Source of the DNA: Azotimanducus sp965220185
Lineage (GTDB): Bacteria > Pseudomonadota > Gammaproteobacteria > Pseudomonadales > Azotimanducaceae
DNA length: 64,000 nt
Direction: 5' to 3'
Assembly: GCA_965220185.1 (NCBI GenBank)
Contig: OZ244807.1
Location: 2,418,001 to 2,482,000, forward strand
Part shown: piece by piece, positions 9,156 to 18,066 of the stretch
Position numbering within the stretch: the first letter of the stretch is position 1
Layout: each line of letters starts with the position of its first letter
The notes under the pieces: model-generated
The model's input: only the letters and a program-made list of their open reading frames with translations
Databases searched by the model: none
Told to the model about the DNA's origin: nothing
Position numbers and translations under genes: made by a program

Positions 9156-9932
9156 TCAAGTCCAGACTGGCGAGCGCTTCTCCAAGAAGGCGTTGACGCC
9201 TTCGCGTTGATTGGCACCATCAAAGAGCGTCACGAACGAATCGCGCTCGGTCACGAAATCGACTGAACTATGACGCGCCTTGTGAATAAGCCCCTTGCAG
9301 GCAGCCACGGCATCTGGACTTTGATTGGCGACGCTCCTCGCAATTTCAGTTGCCCGCGTGAGACTCTGCCCGGTCTCAGCAATCTCTTCGCACAGACCAA
9401 TCCGCTCCGCAGTCTCGGCATTGACACGCTCGCCGCAAAGGATAATCCGCTTCGCCCAGCCTTCGCCGACGAGCCATGGCAGAAGCTGCGTACCGCCGCC
9501 GCAGGGCAGCAGCCCGACGGCGGCTTCCGGCAGGCTCATGCGCGCCCCTGACTCCACAACGCGAATATCGCAAGCCAGCGCACATTCGAGCCCGCCGCCC
9601 ATCGCCCAGCCGTTGATGGCAGCCACCGAGACACCTGAGAAAGCAGCGAGACGCTCAAAGGCGCTGCCAAACGCATCACTCATACGTCTCGCCGTTTCGC
9701 TCCGACCGTCGGAAAACAGGTTCAAGTCGGCACCCGCGGAGAAGAACTTCTCGCCTTGGCCGGTGATGACCAGCGCACGCACACCCGCATCCGAATCGAG
9801 CGCATCCACCAAAGCTTCGAGCGCGGGCAGACTTTCCTCGTCCCATGTGTTCGCTGGCGGGTTGTTGATGGTGACGAGCGCAACGCCATCTTGAATCTCA
9901 AGAATAAGCTTGCTTGAGGTGGATTGAGTCAT
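9156..9932 (-). CDS. Enoyl-CoA hydratase/isomerase family protein
   Basis: Crotonase-superfamily enzyme (258 aa). By context it probably hydrates methacrylyl-CoA to 3-hydroxyisobutyryl-CoA. Motifs: ITGQGEKFFSAGADLNLF near residues 60-77 and GWAMGGGLECALACD near 107-121 form the oxyanion hole. The ATG at 9932 (MTQSTSS) gives a normal family length and overlaps the upstream dehydrogenase stop by 4 bp (ATGA); the longer frame to 10103 lies inside that gene and is rejected. Substrate is inferred from the neighbours, since this family cannot be assigned from sequence alone. Confidence 0.88.
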   Translation of the reverse strand: MTQSTSSKLILEIQDGVALVTINNPPANTWDEESLPALEALVDALDSDAGVRALVITGQGEKFFSAGADLNLFSDGRSETARRMSDAFGSAFERLAAFSGVSVAAINGWAMGGGLECALACDIRVVESGARMSLPEAAVGLLPCGGGTQLLPWLVGEGWAKRIILCGERVNAETAERIGLCEEIAETGQSLTRATEIARSVANQSPDAVAACKGLIHKARHSSVDFVTERDSFVTLFDGANQREGVNAFLEKRSPVWT

Positions 9933-11080
9933 CGAATAACCTCCGTGGCGCCTTCCATGAGGAGCCGTCGTGAAATGATAAGTCGCATGATTTCGTTGGT
10001 GCCTTCGAGAATTCGATGCACGCGCAGGTCGCGCACATGGCGTTCGAGCGGAAATTCCTTCATATAGCCGTAGCCGCCGTGCAATTGCAGCGCTTCGTCG
10101 CAAACCCGAAAACCAGCGTCGGTCGCAAAGCGCTTGGCCATGGCCGCATAGAGGGGGGCTTCGGCATCGCCTTGATCGAGCTTGAAAGCGGCGTAGCGCA
10201 CCATCTGACGCGCCGCCACCAGCTCGGTGGCCATGTCAGCGAGCTTGAATTGCAGGGCTTGGAAGTCCGCAAGCCGCTTGCCAAACTGCTTGCGCTCGCG
10301 CATCCAGTGCGCCGCTTGGTCGAGCGCCGCCTGCGCCGTGCCGATCGAGCAGGTGGCGATGTTGATGCGCCCTCCGTCAAGGCCGCGCATAGCGATCTTG
10401 AAGCCCTCGCCCGGTGCCCCAATGCGATAGTGCGAAGGAATGGACACCGCATCAAAGTTGATTTGCGAGGTCGGCTGACTGTTCCAGCCCATCTTGTCTT
10501 CGCGGCGTCCGTAGCTGATACCCTTGGCATCGCCCGGCACCAGAAAGCAGCCGATCTGATCATCGTCTTGACGCGCCATGACGACGAGCGCATCCGTGTG
10601 CCCAGCGCCGGATATGAACGCCTTGGTGCCGGTGAGTGCGAAGCCTTCGCTTATCTCGCAAGCTCGCGTCTTCATGGCTGCGGCATCCGAGCCTGAACCG
10701 GGTTCGGTGAGGCAATAGGATGCCAGCTTCTCTCCGCCGACAAGCCGCGGCACCCATTCTGCACAGGCACGCTCGGTGCCAAAGGTGGAGAGCATCCACA
10801 GGGCCATGTTGTGGATGGTGACAAACGCAGTGGTGGACGTGCAGCCCTGGGCGAGCTCCTCAAGTATCAGGCTTGCGTCCAGGCGGCTGAGCCCTTGGCC
10901 GCCATGCGCCTCAGCCGTGTACAGCGAACAGAAGCCTAGTTCGCCCGCACGGCGAATCACATCCTTTGGAAACACATGGTCGCGGTCCCATTCAGCGGCG
11001 TGCAGCGCGAATTCCTGACGCGCGAAGTCGCGCGCTGTTTCGACAAAAAGCGTCTGTTCTTCGCTGAGATCGAAGTTCAT
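9929..11080 (-). CDS. Acyl-CoA dehydrogenase, probably isobutyryl-CoA dehydrogenase
   Basis: FAD-dependent alpha,beta-dehydrogenation of an acyl-CoA. The 383-aa protein has the full fold: an N-terminal helical domain, the central-domain signature ASYCLTEPGSGSDAAAMKT (about 130-148) and the C-terminal segment ILEGTNEIMR. In that last segment the Glu near 359 is the likely catalytic base. The gene directly precedes a hydratase, HIBYL-CoA hydrolase and HIBADH, which supports isobutyryl-CoA as substrate. It lies 27 bp after ung on the same strand. Confidence 0.9.
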   Translation of the reverse strand: MNFDLSEEQTLFVETARDFARQEFALHAAEWDRDHVFPKDVIRRAGELGFCSLYTAEAHGGQGLSRLDASLILEELAQGCTSTTAFVTIHNMALWMLSTFGTERACAEWVPRLVGGEKLASYCLTEPGSGSDAAAMKTRACEISEGFALTGTKAFISGAGHTDALVVMARQDDDQIGCFLVPGDAKGISYGRREDKMGWNSQPTSQINFDAVSIPSHYRIGAPGEGFKIAMRGLDGGRINIATCSIGTAQAALDQAAHWMRERKQFGKRLADFQALQFKLADMATELVAARQMVRYAAFKLDQGDAEAPLYAAMAKRFATDAGFRVCDEALQLHGGYGYMKEFPLERHVRDLRVHRILEGTNEIMRLIISRRLLMEGATEVIR

Positions 11081-11107
11081 GGATAGTAACGATAAGACTG
11101 CTGAGCG

Positions 11108-11827
11108 CTACCGCACCGCAAACCAGTCGATGGGCATCTTACCTTGCTCGGCGAGGTAGGCATTGGCGCGCGAGAAATGCCGACAGCCGAAGAATCCGTG
11201 ATCAGCTGAAAACGGTGACGGATGCGGCGCGGACAGCACAAGGTGCCGGTCGCGATCGACCCGCTCGCCCTTCTTGCGTGCATCGGCGCCCCAGAGCATG
11301 AACACAAGGTGTTCCCGGTCTTGGTCGAGCACGTCAACGACGCGATCAGTAAACGCTTCCCAGCCTTGCCCGCGGTGACTCGCCGCGCGCCTGTGCTCCA
11401 CCGTCAGTACGGTATTGAGCAGCAGCACGCCCTGCTCTGCCCAAGGCACGAGAGAGCCGCCATCGGAGGCAAATTTTTTCGCTTCGCCAGCTTTTGACAT
11501 GTCACTGGCGACTTCCTTCAAGATATTGACGAGCGAAGGCGGCTTGTGAACACCCTGCGGCACCGAAAAGCACAGGCCCTCGGCCTGCCCCGGCCCGTGA
11601 TACGGGTCCTGCCCGATGATGACGACTTTGACTTCTGGCAGCGGCGTCAGGTCGAGCGCACGAAAAATCTGCGCTGCCGGCGGATAGATGCGCTTGCCGG
11701 CCTTGGATTCGGCAAGCAGAAAGGCGCGCAAGGACCGCATCGATTCGCGCCCAAATTCATCCAAGAGATGCTCGCGCCAGGAAGGCTCAAGACGCACGCG
11801 CGACTGGGCTTCTGACTCACTCGCCAT
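11108..11827 (-). CDS. ung: Uracil-DNA glycosylase
   Basis: Removes uracil from DNA in base-excision repair. Family 1 motifs are complete: the water-activating loop GQDPYHGPGQAEGLCFSV and the leucine-loop region HPSPFSADHGFFGCRHF. I prefer the ATG at 11827 (MASESEAQ, 239 aa) over an in-frame GTG at 11833. The start overlaps the end of lysS by 11 bp, so both are probably on one transcript. Confidence 0.96.
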   Translation of the reverse strand: MASESEAQSRVRLEPSWREHLLDEFGRESMRSLRAFLLAESKAGKRIYPPAAQIFRALDLTPLPEVKVVIIGQDPYHGPGQAEGLCFSVPQGVHKPPSLVNILKEVASDMSKAGEAKKFASDGGSLVPWAEQGVLLLNTVLTVEHRRAASHRGQGWEAFTDRVVDVLDQDREHLVFMLWGADARKKGERVDRDRHLVLSAPHPSPFSADHGFFGCRHFSRANAYLAEQGKMPIDWFAVR

Positions 11828-13310
11828 GCCCACCGCCTTCCGGCCTCAGCAGCGGGAACAAGAGCACATCTCGAATCGTCGATGCGCCAGAGAGCAGCAT
11901 CACTAGGCGGTCAATGCCGAGTCCTTGGCCGCCGGTCGGCGGCAGTCCATATTCGAGCGCGCGCACATAATCGTGGTCGATGCGCATGGCTTCCGCATCG
12001 CCTGCGGCGCGGCGTGCTTCCTGGGCGCGAAAGCGCGCAAGCTGCTCATCCGGGTCATTGAGCTCGGAGAAGCCGTTGGCGATTTCGCGTCCACCGATAA
12101 AGAGCTCGAAGCGATCGACAATCTCTGGACGCTCGTCGTTCGCGCGCGACAAGGGCGAAACGTCAGACGGATAAGATGTGATGTAGGTTGGCGTCACGAG
12201 ATTCGCCTCGACGCGCGCCTCAAAGAGTGCGAACAAGAGTTCACCAGCACTTGCCTGACCCGCTGGCGCATCAGAGCCAAGCTCGCGCAGCAACGCATCA
12301 ACATCCCACAGGTCATCAGGCGAGAGATTCGTGTATCGGCACACCGCTTCCTCCATGGACATCGCATCAAAATCGGCACTGAGGTCGATCTCAGCGCCAT
12401 CCACAGTAACGCGATGCGCTCCGGTGTCCGCCGCGACCTTGTGGATAAGTTCGGTGGTGAGCGCCATGACTTCATCAACCGAAGCGTACGCCTGGTAGAA
12501 CTCAAGCATGGTGAATTCTGGGTTGTGGCGTGTCGATAGGCCTTCGTTGCGAAAGTTGCGGTTGATTTCGAACACGCGCTCGAAGCCGCCGACGACGAGG
12601 CGCTTAAGATACAGCTCGGGCGCGACGCGCAAGTAAAGCGGCATGTCAAGCGCATTGTGATGGGTGGTGAACGGCCGCGCGGCGGCGCCCGATGCGACCG
12701 GCTGCATCATCGGGGTCTCGACTTCCAAGAAGTCTCGCGCCTCAAAGAATGCTCGAATGCCGCTGACCACCTTCGCGCGCAGTTTGAACACCTCGCGGGA
12801 AGCCTTGTTCATCATTAAATCGAGATAGCGCGCACGATAGCGCGTCTCCTGATCGACGAGGCCGTGAAACTTCTCAGGCAGCGGATGCAGGCATTTGGCG
12901 AGCAGTTCAATGGATGTCGCTTCGACCGTCAGTTCGCCGCGCATGGTGCGCATCATCACCCCGCGCACACCAACGACATCGCCCAAATCCAGCAGTCCTT
13001 CGATGTCGGCGTAGGCGTCCTGCCCAAGCCCATCAATGCGCGCATACACCTGAATGCGCGCGGACGCATCTTCAATCGTCAAGAAACACGCCTTGCCCAT
13101 CATGCGCCGCAGCATCAGGCGCCCGGCAACTGCCACCGGCACCTTGTCTTCCGCGAGCGCTTCCTTGCTCTTTCCGGCGAGGCTTTCCTGTAGATCAGCG
13201 GCGAGATGTGTGCGACGAAAGTCGTTCGGATAGACACCACCGCGCGCACGCCACGCATCAAGCTTAGCGCGGCGATGACCAGTCAAATCATTGTCTGTTG
13301 ACGCCGACAT
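11817..13310 (-). CDS. lysS: Lysyl-tRNA synthetase, class II
   Basis: Charges tRNA-Lys. The 497-aa protein has an N-terminal OB-fold anticodon-binding domain (about residues 40-150) and the class II core: motif 1 FLEVETPMM, motif 2 FERVFEINRNFRNEG and motif 3 GLGIDRLVMLL near the C-terminus. The ATG at 13310 (MSASTDND) gives the family length; the open frame continues upstream to 13379 without support. It lies 2 bp from the small membrane-protein gene upstream, in the cmoAB-lysS-ung run. Confidence 0.97.
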   Translation of the reverse strand: MSASTDNDLTGHRRAKLDAWRARGGVYPNDFRRTHLAADLQESLAGKSKEALAEDKVPVAVAGRLMLRRMMGKACFLTIEDASARIQVYARIDGLGQDAYADIEGLLDLGDVVGVRGVMMRTMRGELTVEATSIELLAKCLHPLPEKFHGLVDQETRYRARYLDLMMNKASREVFKLRAKVVSGIRAFFEARDFLEVETPMMQPVASGAAARPFTTHHNALDMPLYLRVAPELYLKRLVVGGFERVFEINRNFRNEGLSTRHNPEFTMLEFYQAYASVDEVMALTTELIHKVAADTGAHRVTVDGAEIDLSADFDAMSMEEAVCRYTNLSPDDLWDVDALLRELGSDAPAGQASAGELLFALFEARVEANLVTPTYITSYPSDVSPLSRANDERPEIVDRFELFIGGREIANGFSELNDPDEQLARFRAQEARRAAGDAEAMRIDHDYVRALEYGLPPTGGQGLGIDRLVMLLSGASTIRDVLLFPLLRPEGGGHGE

Positions 13311-13312
13311 TG

Positions 13313-13693
13313 TCAAAACCCCGTAAAGCCCTGCTGGGACAAGGAGATGACTGCGAGGATCACCCAAATGAGCAGGCACACGACAAACGCGCCGACCGAA
13401 TACAAAATCAAGCTCTCGCGTAGAGCACCGCGATCAAGGAGTTTCTGGACATCGTGCCTTGGCATGGCGCGGGCGCGCGCGTGCAGAGCGTAGCGCCGAT
13501 GCGAACCGCGGGCGACGACGAGGCGCACAAAGAGCTCAGGTGTCGCATCGAGCCGCCTCGCCACTTCGCGGTAGGAAATGCCGGTCTCGCGCGAGATCTG
13601 CATAGGATGCAGGCCGCGCACATCGCCCGCAAGCAGGCACTCGTAGATCTTCATGATCTTCCGAGTATGGCGTCGGAATCGAAAGAGGTTCAT
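13313..13693 (-). CDS. Small HTH-like protein with a C-terminal membrane anchor
   Basis: Not recognised. The 126-aa product has a segment MQISRETGISYREVARRLDA (about 31-50) that resembles a helix-turn-helix, a basic middle region and a hydrophobic C-terminal stretch (about 95-118, SVGAFVVCLLIWVILAVI) that should span the membrane once. Its start overlaps the cmoB stop by 4 bp (ATGA), and lysS begins 2 bp after its stop. It is therefore certainly part of this translationally coupled gene run. A membrane-anchored DNA-binding protein is one possibility, but function is unknown. Confidence 0.7.
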   Translation of the reverse strand: MNLFRFRRHTRKIMKIYECLLAGDVRGLHPMQISRETGISYREVARRLDATPELFVRLVVARGSHRRYALHARARAMPRHDVQKLLDRGALRESLILYSVGAFVVCLLIWVILAVISLSQQGFTGF

Positions 13694-14643
13694 GGTCGCG
13701 TTGCTATGAATATGGCGCGGCGCAGCGCAGGCAGTCCTTCAAGTGTGCGGCTACTATCGCCTAGATTCAGGCTGTCGGCAAGCGATGCAAACGGCATCCA
13801 ATCTGTGCGCCGCTGTTCGCTGCCGCATGTCCTGGCAACGCCAAGCAGCTCCATTTGAGTAAAGCCAGCGGCTTCGATCCATGCGCCCAGCCTGGCGGCG
13901 CCCGGCAGACGCCAGACGTTTCTCATGCGCGCATAGCGACCGCCGGGGCGAAGCTCGCCGCCGCCGTCGCCATGAACAAGCGACTCGATGACCAGCAGGC
14001 CGCCGGCACGCAGTTTTGACTTCAATGCCCGCAAATGCTGTTCCGGTTCGCGGCTGTGGCTGAGCACGCCCATCGAAAACACCGCATCGAACTCGGCCCA
14101 GGTGTCCGGCAGTTCGCCGAGCGACAGCGGCAGCACGAGATGGCGTGGCTCCTCAAGATAGCGCTGAATCGCAAGATGCTGTGCGACGCACAATGGATTG
14201 TGATCGATGCCGACAACCGATCTTGCACCGCATTCGAGCATTCGCCAGCCATAGTAGCCGTTGCCGCATCCAACATCGAGGATGCGTGAGCGCTTGAGTC
14301 GCTCATGGATTGGCGACAGCCTCCGCCACTTGAAGTCAGAGCGCCACTCCGCATCGATCTGTACATCGCCCAACCGAAACGGGCCCTTGCGCCATGGCAT
14401 CAGTCGCATCAAGGCGTCGCGCAAGCGCGCATTGAAGGACGCGCCGCCTTCAAGGCCGATCGCCACACAATCACCGAAGTCGGCTCGCGCCACGCGCGCG
14501 GCTGGCAGCGCCTGCAGCGCGCCGCTCCAGCGCGGCGCATCGCCATGTGTCGCAATTCGCCGCAGCGCAGCGCCCGCAACCTGCGAACAGCGAAGCACAG
14601 CAGGCAAAGCTTGCAATTGCCAGTTCAGAAGCTCTTCAAGCAT
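13690..14643 (-). CDS. cmoB: tRNA U34 carboxymethyltransferase
   Basis: Transfers a carboxymethyl group from carboxy-SAM to 5-hydroxyuridine at wobble position 34, giving cmo5U in tRNAs. The 317-aa length matches the family. The SAM-fold motif ILDVGCGNGYYGWRM is near residue 120, followed by the acidic VVGIDHNPLC strand. The gene follows cmoA with an 8-bp overlap, the usual pairing for this two-step pathway, found mainly in gammaproteobacteria. Confidence 0.96.
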   Translation of the reverse strand: MLEELLNWQLQALPAVLRCSQVAGAALRRIATHGDAPRWSGALQALPAARVARADFGDCVAIGLEGGASFNARLRDALMRLMPWRKGPFRLGDVQIDAEWRSDFKWRRLSPIHERLKRSRILDVGCGNGYYGWRMLECGARSVVGIDHNPLCVAQHLAIQRYLEEPRHLVLPLSLGELPDTWAEFDAVFSMGVLSHSREPEQHLRALKSKLRAGGLLVIESLVHGDGGGELRPGGRYARMRNVWRLPGAARLGAWIEAAGFTQMELLGVARTCGSEQRRTDWMPFASLADSLNLGDSSRTLEGLPALRRAIFIATRP

Positions 14644-15379
14644 GATCGCGAGCTTTGTAGGCGATCAGGGACACCCAATTCAGGCAAGCGAACCAGATGT
14701 CGATGCGCCCAAACCCTGCTTGCCGCAAGCGCGACTTGAGACTTTGAAGCGTATCCGGCACCAGCACATCTTCGAGCGCTTCGCGCTTCTGCTCGATCTC
14801 GCGATCGCTATAGCCCATCAGCCGCTTGAATCCGTGATGCCTTCGGATCGCGATTGCATCCTGCTCCGGGGGGTCGAGACGAATCTTCTCTGACAGCACA
14901 AGCGCGCCGCCCGCCAAGAGGCGTTCATGCAAACGACAGAGGAGTCCAGTCCGCGCTTGTCGCGAGATGAATTGCAGCGTGTAGTTCAAGACAAATGCAG
15001 CGGCTTCTTCATAGTCAATGTGCAGCAAATCAGCGCACACGCAGGAGACATTCGGTCGCTCTGAAAAGCGTTCGCGGGCGCGCGCAATCATCGGTTCGGA
15101 TGAATCGACAAGCACCATCCGGAGATTCGCATCGCCGCACGCCGCCAGCACGAAGTGCGCCGCTTCGCCGAGCGAGCAGCCGAGGTCGTAGACCGTGCCG
15201 CCATCGCGCGCGACTTCCGAGACGAGCATGCCAGTTGTGCGCATCACAGTGTCGTAGCCCGGCACGCTGCGCCGAATCATGTCACCGAACACCTCACTAA
15301 CAGCTTCGTTGAACTCGAAACGCGGCACCTGATCGATTGCGTCTGCATAGAGCTTATCGCGAGAATCGCTTGTCATCAC
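14636..15379 (-). CDS. cmoA: Carboxy-S-adenosyl-L-methionine synthase
   Basis: Makes carboxy-SAM from SAM and prephenate, the cofactor used by CmoB. The 247-aa protein has the class I SAM motif VYDLGCSLGEAAHFVLA (about 60-76) and the downstream LVDSSEPMI acidic strand. It is the first gene of a nine-gene minus-strand run and is divergent from ppk; the two starts are about 80 bp apart, so both promoters must lie in that short space. Confidence 0.96.
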   Translation of the reverse strand: MMTSDSRDKLYADAIDQVPRFEFNEAVSEVFGDMIRRSVPGYDTVMRTTGMLVSEVARDGGTVYDLGCSLGEAAHFVLAACGDANLRMVLVDSSEPMIARARERFSERPNVSCVCADLLHIDYEEAAAFVLNYTLQFISRQARTGLLCRLHERLLAGGALVLSEKIRLDPPEQDAIAIRRHHGFKRLMGYSDREIEQKREALEDVLVPDTLQSLKSRLRQAGFGRIDIWFACLNWVSLIAYKARDHA

Positions 15380-15460
15380 TATTGCTCAAGCATAGAAGCA
15401 AAACGCAAATGGTAAACTCCAAGCGCCGCAAATGTTCGTATCTAGAAGTTCACACCTCTC

Positions 15461-17518
15461 ATGGACGCGCCCAACCTGTCAAACCCAGACCTTTTCATCA
15501 ACAGGGAACTCGCATTCCTTGAGTTCAATCGCCGCGTGTACTCGCTGTGCTTGGACCACCAAGTGCCGATGCTCGAACGCCTGCAGTTCCTGTGCATCGC
15601 CGCCGAAATCCTTGATGAATTCTTCGAGATCAGGGTCGCCGGACTCAAGCAGCGTGAATTGCAGGAAGGGCGGCCTGGCGCTGACGGCAGAACGCCCACC
15701 GAGCAACTCGAAGCCGTGAGCAGTCTCGCGCAGGAGATCGTCGAAGCGCATTACGAGATTCTCAACAGCGTGCTCAAACCGGAGCTCGAGACGCACGACA
15801 TTCGCTTCGTGCAGCGCGCCGAGTGGACGAGCGAGCAGCAGGCGTGGATCGAAGAGTACTTCGAGAACGAACTCGCGCCCATTCTCACGCCCGTCGGGCT
15901 CGACCCGGCGCACCCCTTTCCCAATCTCTTGAACAAGAGCCTCGCCTTCATTGTCACCCTGAAAGGCAAGGACGCCTTCGGCAGGGAATCCGGCAAAGCC
16001 GTGGTGCAGGCGCCGAGAGCCTTGCCGCGCGTGGTTGCGGTGCCCGGCGGCCCGCACGACTTCGTATTTTTATCGTCAATCATCCATCACAACGTGCAAG
16101 CGCTGTTTCGCGGCGTGAAGGTGACCGGCTGCTATCAGTTTCGCATCACGCGCAACAGCGACCTGTTTGTCGATTCGGAAGAAGTGGACGACCTGCTACG
16201 GGCCATGGAGGGCGAGCTCTCGACGCGCAACTACGGCGACGCCGTCCGCCTCGAAATCGCCGACGACTGCCCGCCTGAGCTCGAATCGTTCCTGTCGGCA
16301 CGCTTCGGCCTCGCACCGCGGGATGTCTACCGATGCAACGGGCCTGTGAACCTGAACCGCTTGTCCTCCATCCCATCGCTCGTCAATCGTCCTGATTTGC
16401 GCTACCCAGGCTTTGTGCCGGAAGTCCCCAAGGTGCTGCGCGGCAAGGAGGATATTTTTGCAGCGATTCGCGCTGGCGATGTATTGCTGCATCATCCGTT
16501 CGAATCCTTTGCGCCAGTCGTGGATTTTTTGAGAAGCGCCGCCACCGACCCCAATGTGCTCGCCATTCGCCAGACGCTCTACCGCACCGGCGCGGACTCG
16601 ACCATTGCCGAAGCCCTCGTCGATGCCGCGCGCCGAGGCAAGGAGGTGCTGGTCGTCATCGAATTGCGCGCCCGTTTCGACGAGGCCGACAACATCGAGC
16701 TCGCCAACCGTTTGCAGGAGGCGGGCGCGCAAGTGGTCTACGGCATCGTCGGCTACAAGACGCACGCCAAGATGAGCCTTGTGATTCGCAGGGAAGATGG
16801 CAAGCTCGTGCGCTATGCGCACCTCGGCACGGGCAACTATCACGCGGTCAAGGCGCGCATCTACACCGATTACGGACTGCTGACCTGCCGCGACGAGATC
16901 GGGCGTGATGTGCAGGAAGTGTTCCACCAGCTCACCGCTATGGGCAAGCCGGGCAAGCTGCACGCGCTGCTCGAAGCCCCGTTCACCCTCTTTGAAGGCG
17001 TTCAATCGCTGATCGCACGCGAAATCGAATACGCGGAAGCCGGCAAGCCTGCGCGCATCATGGCGAAGATGAACTCGCTGATCGAACCGCGTGTTATTGC
17101 AGATCTCTATCGCGCTTCGCGCGCAGGCGTCCAAATCGATTTGATCGTGCGCGGCCTCTGCTCGCTGCGGCCAGGCATCGAGGGCATCTCCGAGAACATT
17201 CGTGTGCGCTCGGTGGTGGGGCGCTTTCTCGAGCACACGCGCGTGCTCTACTTTGAAAACGACGGCAAGCCAGATGTCTACCTCACCAGCGCCGACTGGA
17301 TGCCAAGGAACTTCTTTGACCGCATTGAAGTCTGCTTCCCAGTGCGCAGCAAACGACTGCGCGAGCGCATTGTCGAAGAGGCGTTTTTGAACTACCTCGC
17401 AGACAATGTGCGCGCTTGGGAACTGAACAGCGACGGCAGCTACGAGCAGGTATCGTCCGCAGAGGACGAGACGCCGCATGACAGTCAATCGGCGCTACTG
17501 AGTGCGTTCAACGGATGA
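15461..17518 (+). CDS. ppk: Polyphosphate kinase 1
   Basis: Reversible synthesis of long-chain polyphosphate from ATP. The 685-aa product is a full-length PPK1. The N-terminal domain begins FINRELAFLEFNRRV. The autophosphorylated His lies in YGIVGYKTHAKMSLVIRRE (about residue 434), and the second conserved block is DVYLTSADWMPRNFFDR (about 605). The ATG at 15461 follows an A/T-rich leader. The phosphatase ppx lies nearby but on the opposite strand and separated by a MITE and vapBC, so the classic ppk-ppx operon is broken here. Confidence 0.97.
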   Translation: MDAPNLSNPDLFINRELAFLEFNRRVYSLCLDHQVPMLERLQFLCIAAEILDEFFEIRVAGLKQRELQEGRPGADGRTPTEQLEAVSSLAQEIVEAHYEILNSVLKPELETHDIRFVQRAEWTSEQQAWIEEYFENELAPILTPVGLDPAHPFPNLLNKSLAFIVTLKGKDAFGRESGKAVVQAPRALPRVVAVPGGPHDFVFLSSIIHHNVQALFRGVKVTGCYQFRITRNSDLFVDSEEVDDLLRAMEGELSTRNYGDAVRLEIADDCPPELESFLSARFGLAPRDVYRCNGPVNLNRLSSIPSLVNRPDLRYPGFVPEVPKVLRGKEDIFAAIRAGDVLLHHPFESFAPVVDFLRSAATDPNVLAIRQTLYRTGADSTIAEALVDAARRGKEVLVVIELRARFDEADNIELANRLQEAGAQVVYGIVGYKTHAKMSLVIRREDGKLVRYAHLGTGNYHAVKARIYTDYGLLTCRDEIGRDVQEVFHQLTAMGKPGKLHALLEAPFTLFEGVQSLIAREIEYAEAGKPARIMAKMNSLIEPRVIADLYRASRAGVQIDLIVRGLCSLRPGIEGISENIRVRSVVGRFLEHTRVLYFENDGKPDVYLTSADWMPRNFFDRIEVCFPVRSKRLRERIVEEAFLNYLADNVRAWELNSDGSYEQVSSAEDETPHDSQSALLSAFNG

Positions 17519-17534
17519 TGTCGGCGGCGAGTAC

Positions 17535-17716
17535 CTAGGAGCCTGCGCCGTAGAAATTCAGGAAAGCGAAAATCCGATTCCGCCATCCCTTTGGACGGTC
17601 GATTGAGGACAATGTCGGACTATATTTGACGAAATCGAATCGAACAAGGTCAAATGTTCAAAGGAGCGAGCGGAAGCGGATTTGCAGCCCTGAATTCCTA
17701 CGGCGCAGGCTCCTAG
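17535..17716. mobile_element. MITE with 28-bp terminal inverted repeats and CTAG ends
   Basis: Noncoding 182-bp element. The left end begins CTAGGAGCCTGCGCCGTAG and continues to about 17562. The right end (17689-17716) is its reverse complement with one mismatch, ending CTACGGCGCAGGCTCCTAG. No ORF lies inside. The CTAG at both ends could be a 4-bp target duplication as made by IS5-group elements; that attribution is an inference. A related single end with about 47 bp of homology is present at 50655-50701. Confidence 0.85.
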
Positions 17717-17755
17717 GGAAGGTCTGATCAAGTCTACTGCGCTCAGGCGCGAATG

Positions 17756-17784
17756 TTGACTATTCATGTTGACCACGTTAATGT
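17756..17784 (+). promoter_or_regulatory. Promoter of the vapBC-like operon
   Basis: TTGACT (17756-17761) and TAATGT (17779-17784) are separated by exactly 17 bp, a good sigma70-type match. The ATG of the antitoxin follows only 6 bp after the -10 box, and no Shine-Dalgarno sequence fits in between, so the transcript may be leaderless. A second TTGAC lies within the spacer. Confidence 0.6.
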
Positions 17785-17790
17785 GTCAGT

Positions 17791-18027
17791 ATGGATAAGA
17801 TCAGCGTTTCACAATTCAAAGCTAAGTGCCTCGCCGTCTTGGCACAAGTTTCTGAAACAGGCTCCCCTGTGCTCGTCACTCGCTACGGCAAGCCGGTAGC
17901 GCGGGTTATACCGCCTCCCAAGCCAACAGGATCAGAATGGATTGGGAGCATGAAAGGCAAGGGCAGGATTCTCGGTGATATCGTCCAGCCAGCCAGCGAT
18001 TTGGATGACTGGGAAGCGCTGCGTTGA
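17791..18027 (+). CDS. Phd/YefM-family antitoxin
   Basis: Antitoxin of a type II module (78 aa). The N-terminus MDKISVSQFKAKCLAVLAQV, then LVTRYGKPVARVIPP, is the typical Phd/YefM DNA-binding fold, which represses its own promoter. The C-terminal part, GRILGDIVQPASDLDDWE, resembles the toxin-wrapping tail. The PIN-domain toxin gene starts 39 bp downstream, so the two form a vapBC-like pair placed between ppk and ppx. Confidence 0.9.
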   Translation: MDKISVSQFKAKCLAVLAQVSETGSPVLVTRYGKPVARVIPPPKPTGSEWIGSMKGKGRILGDIVQPASDLDDWEALR

Positions 18028-18066
18028 CTGCGCAGTCCTGGCCACCCCCCTCCCTGTGATCAGGTC

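Noticed and set aside
16196..17488. 430-residue ORF antisense to ppk
   Set aside because: Shadow of a well-conserved gene in GC-rich DNA; no recognisable motif.
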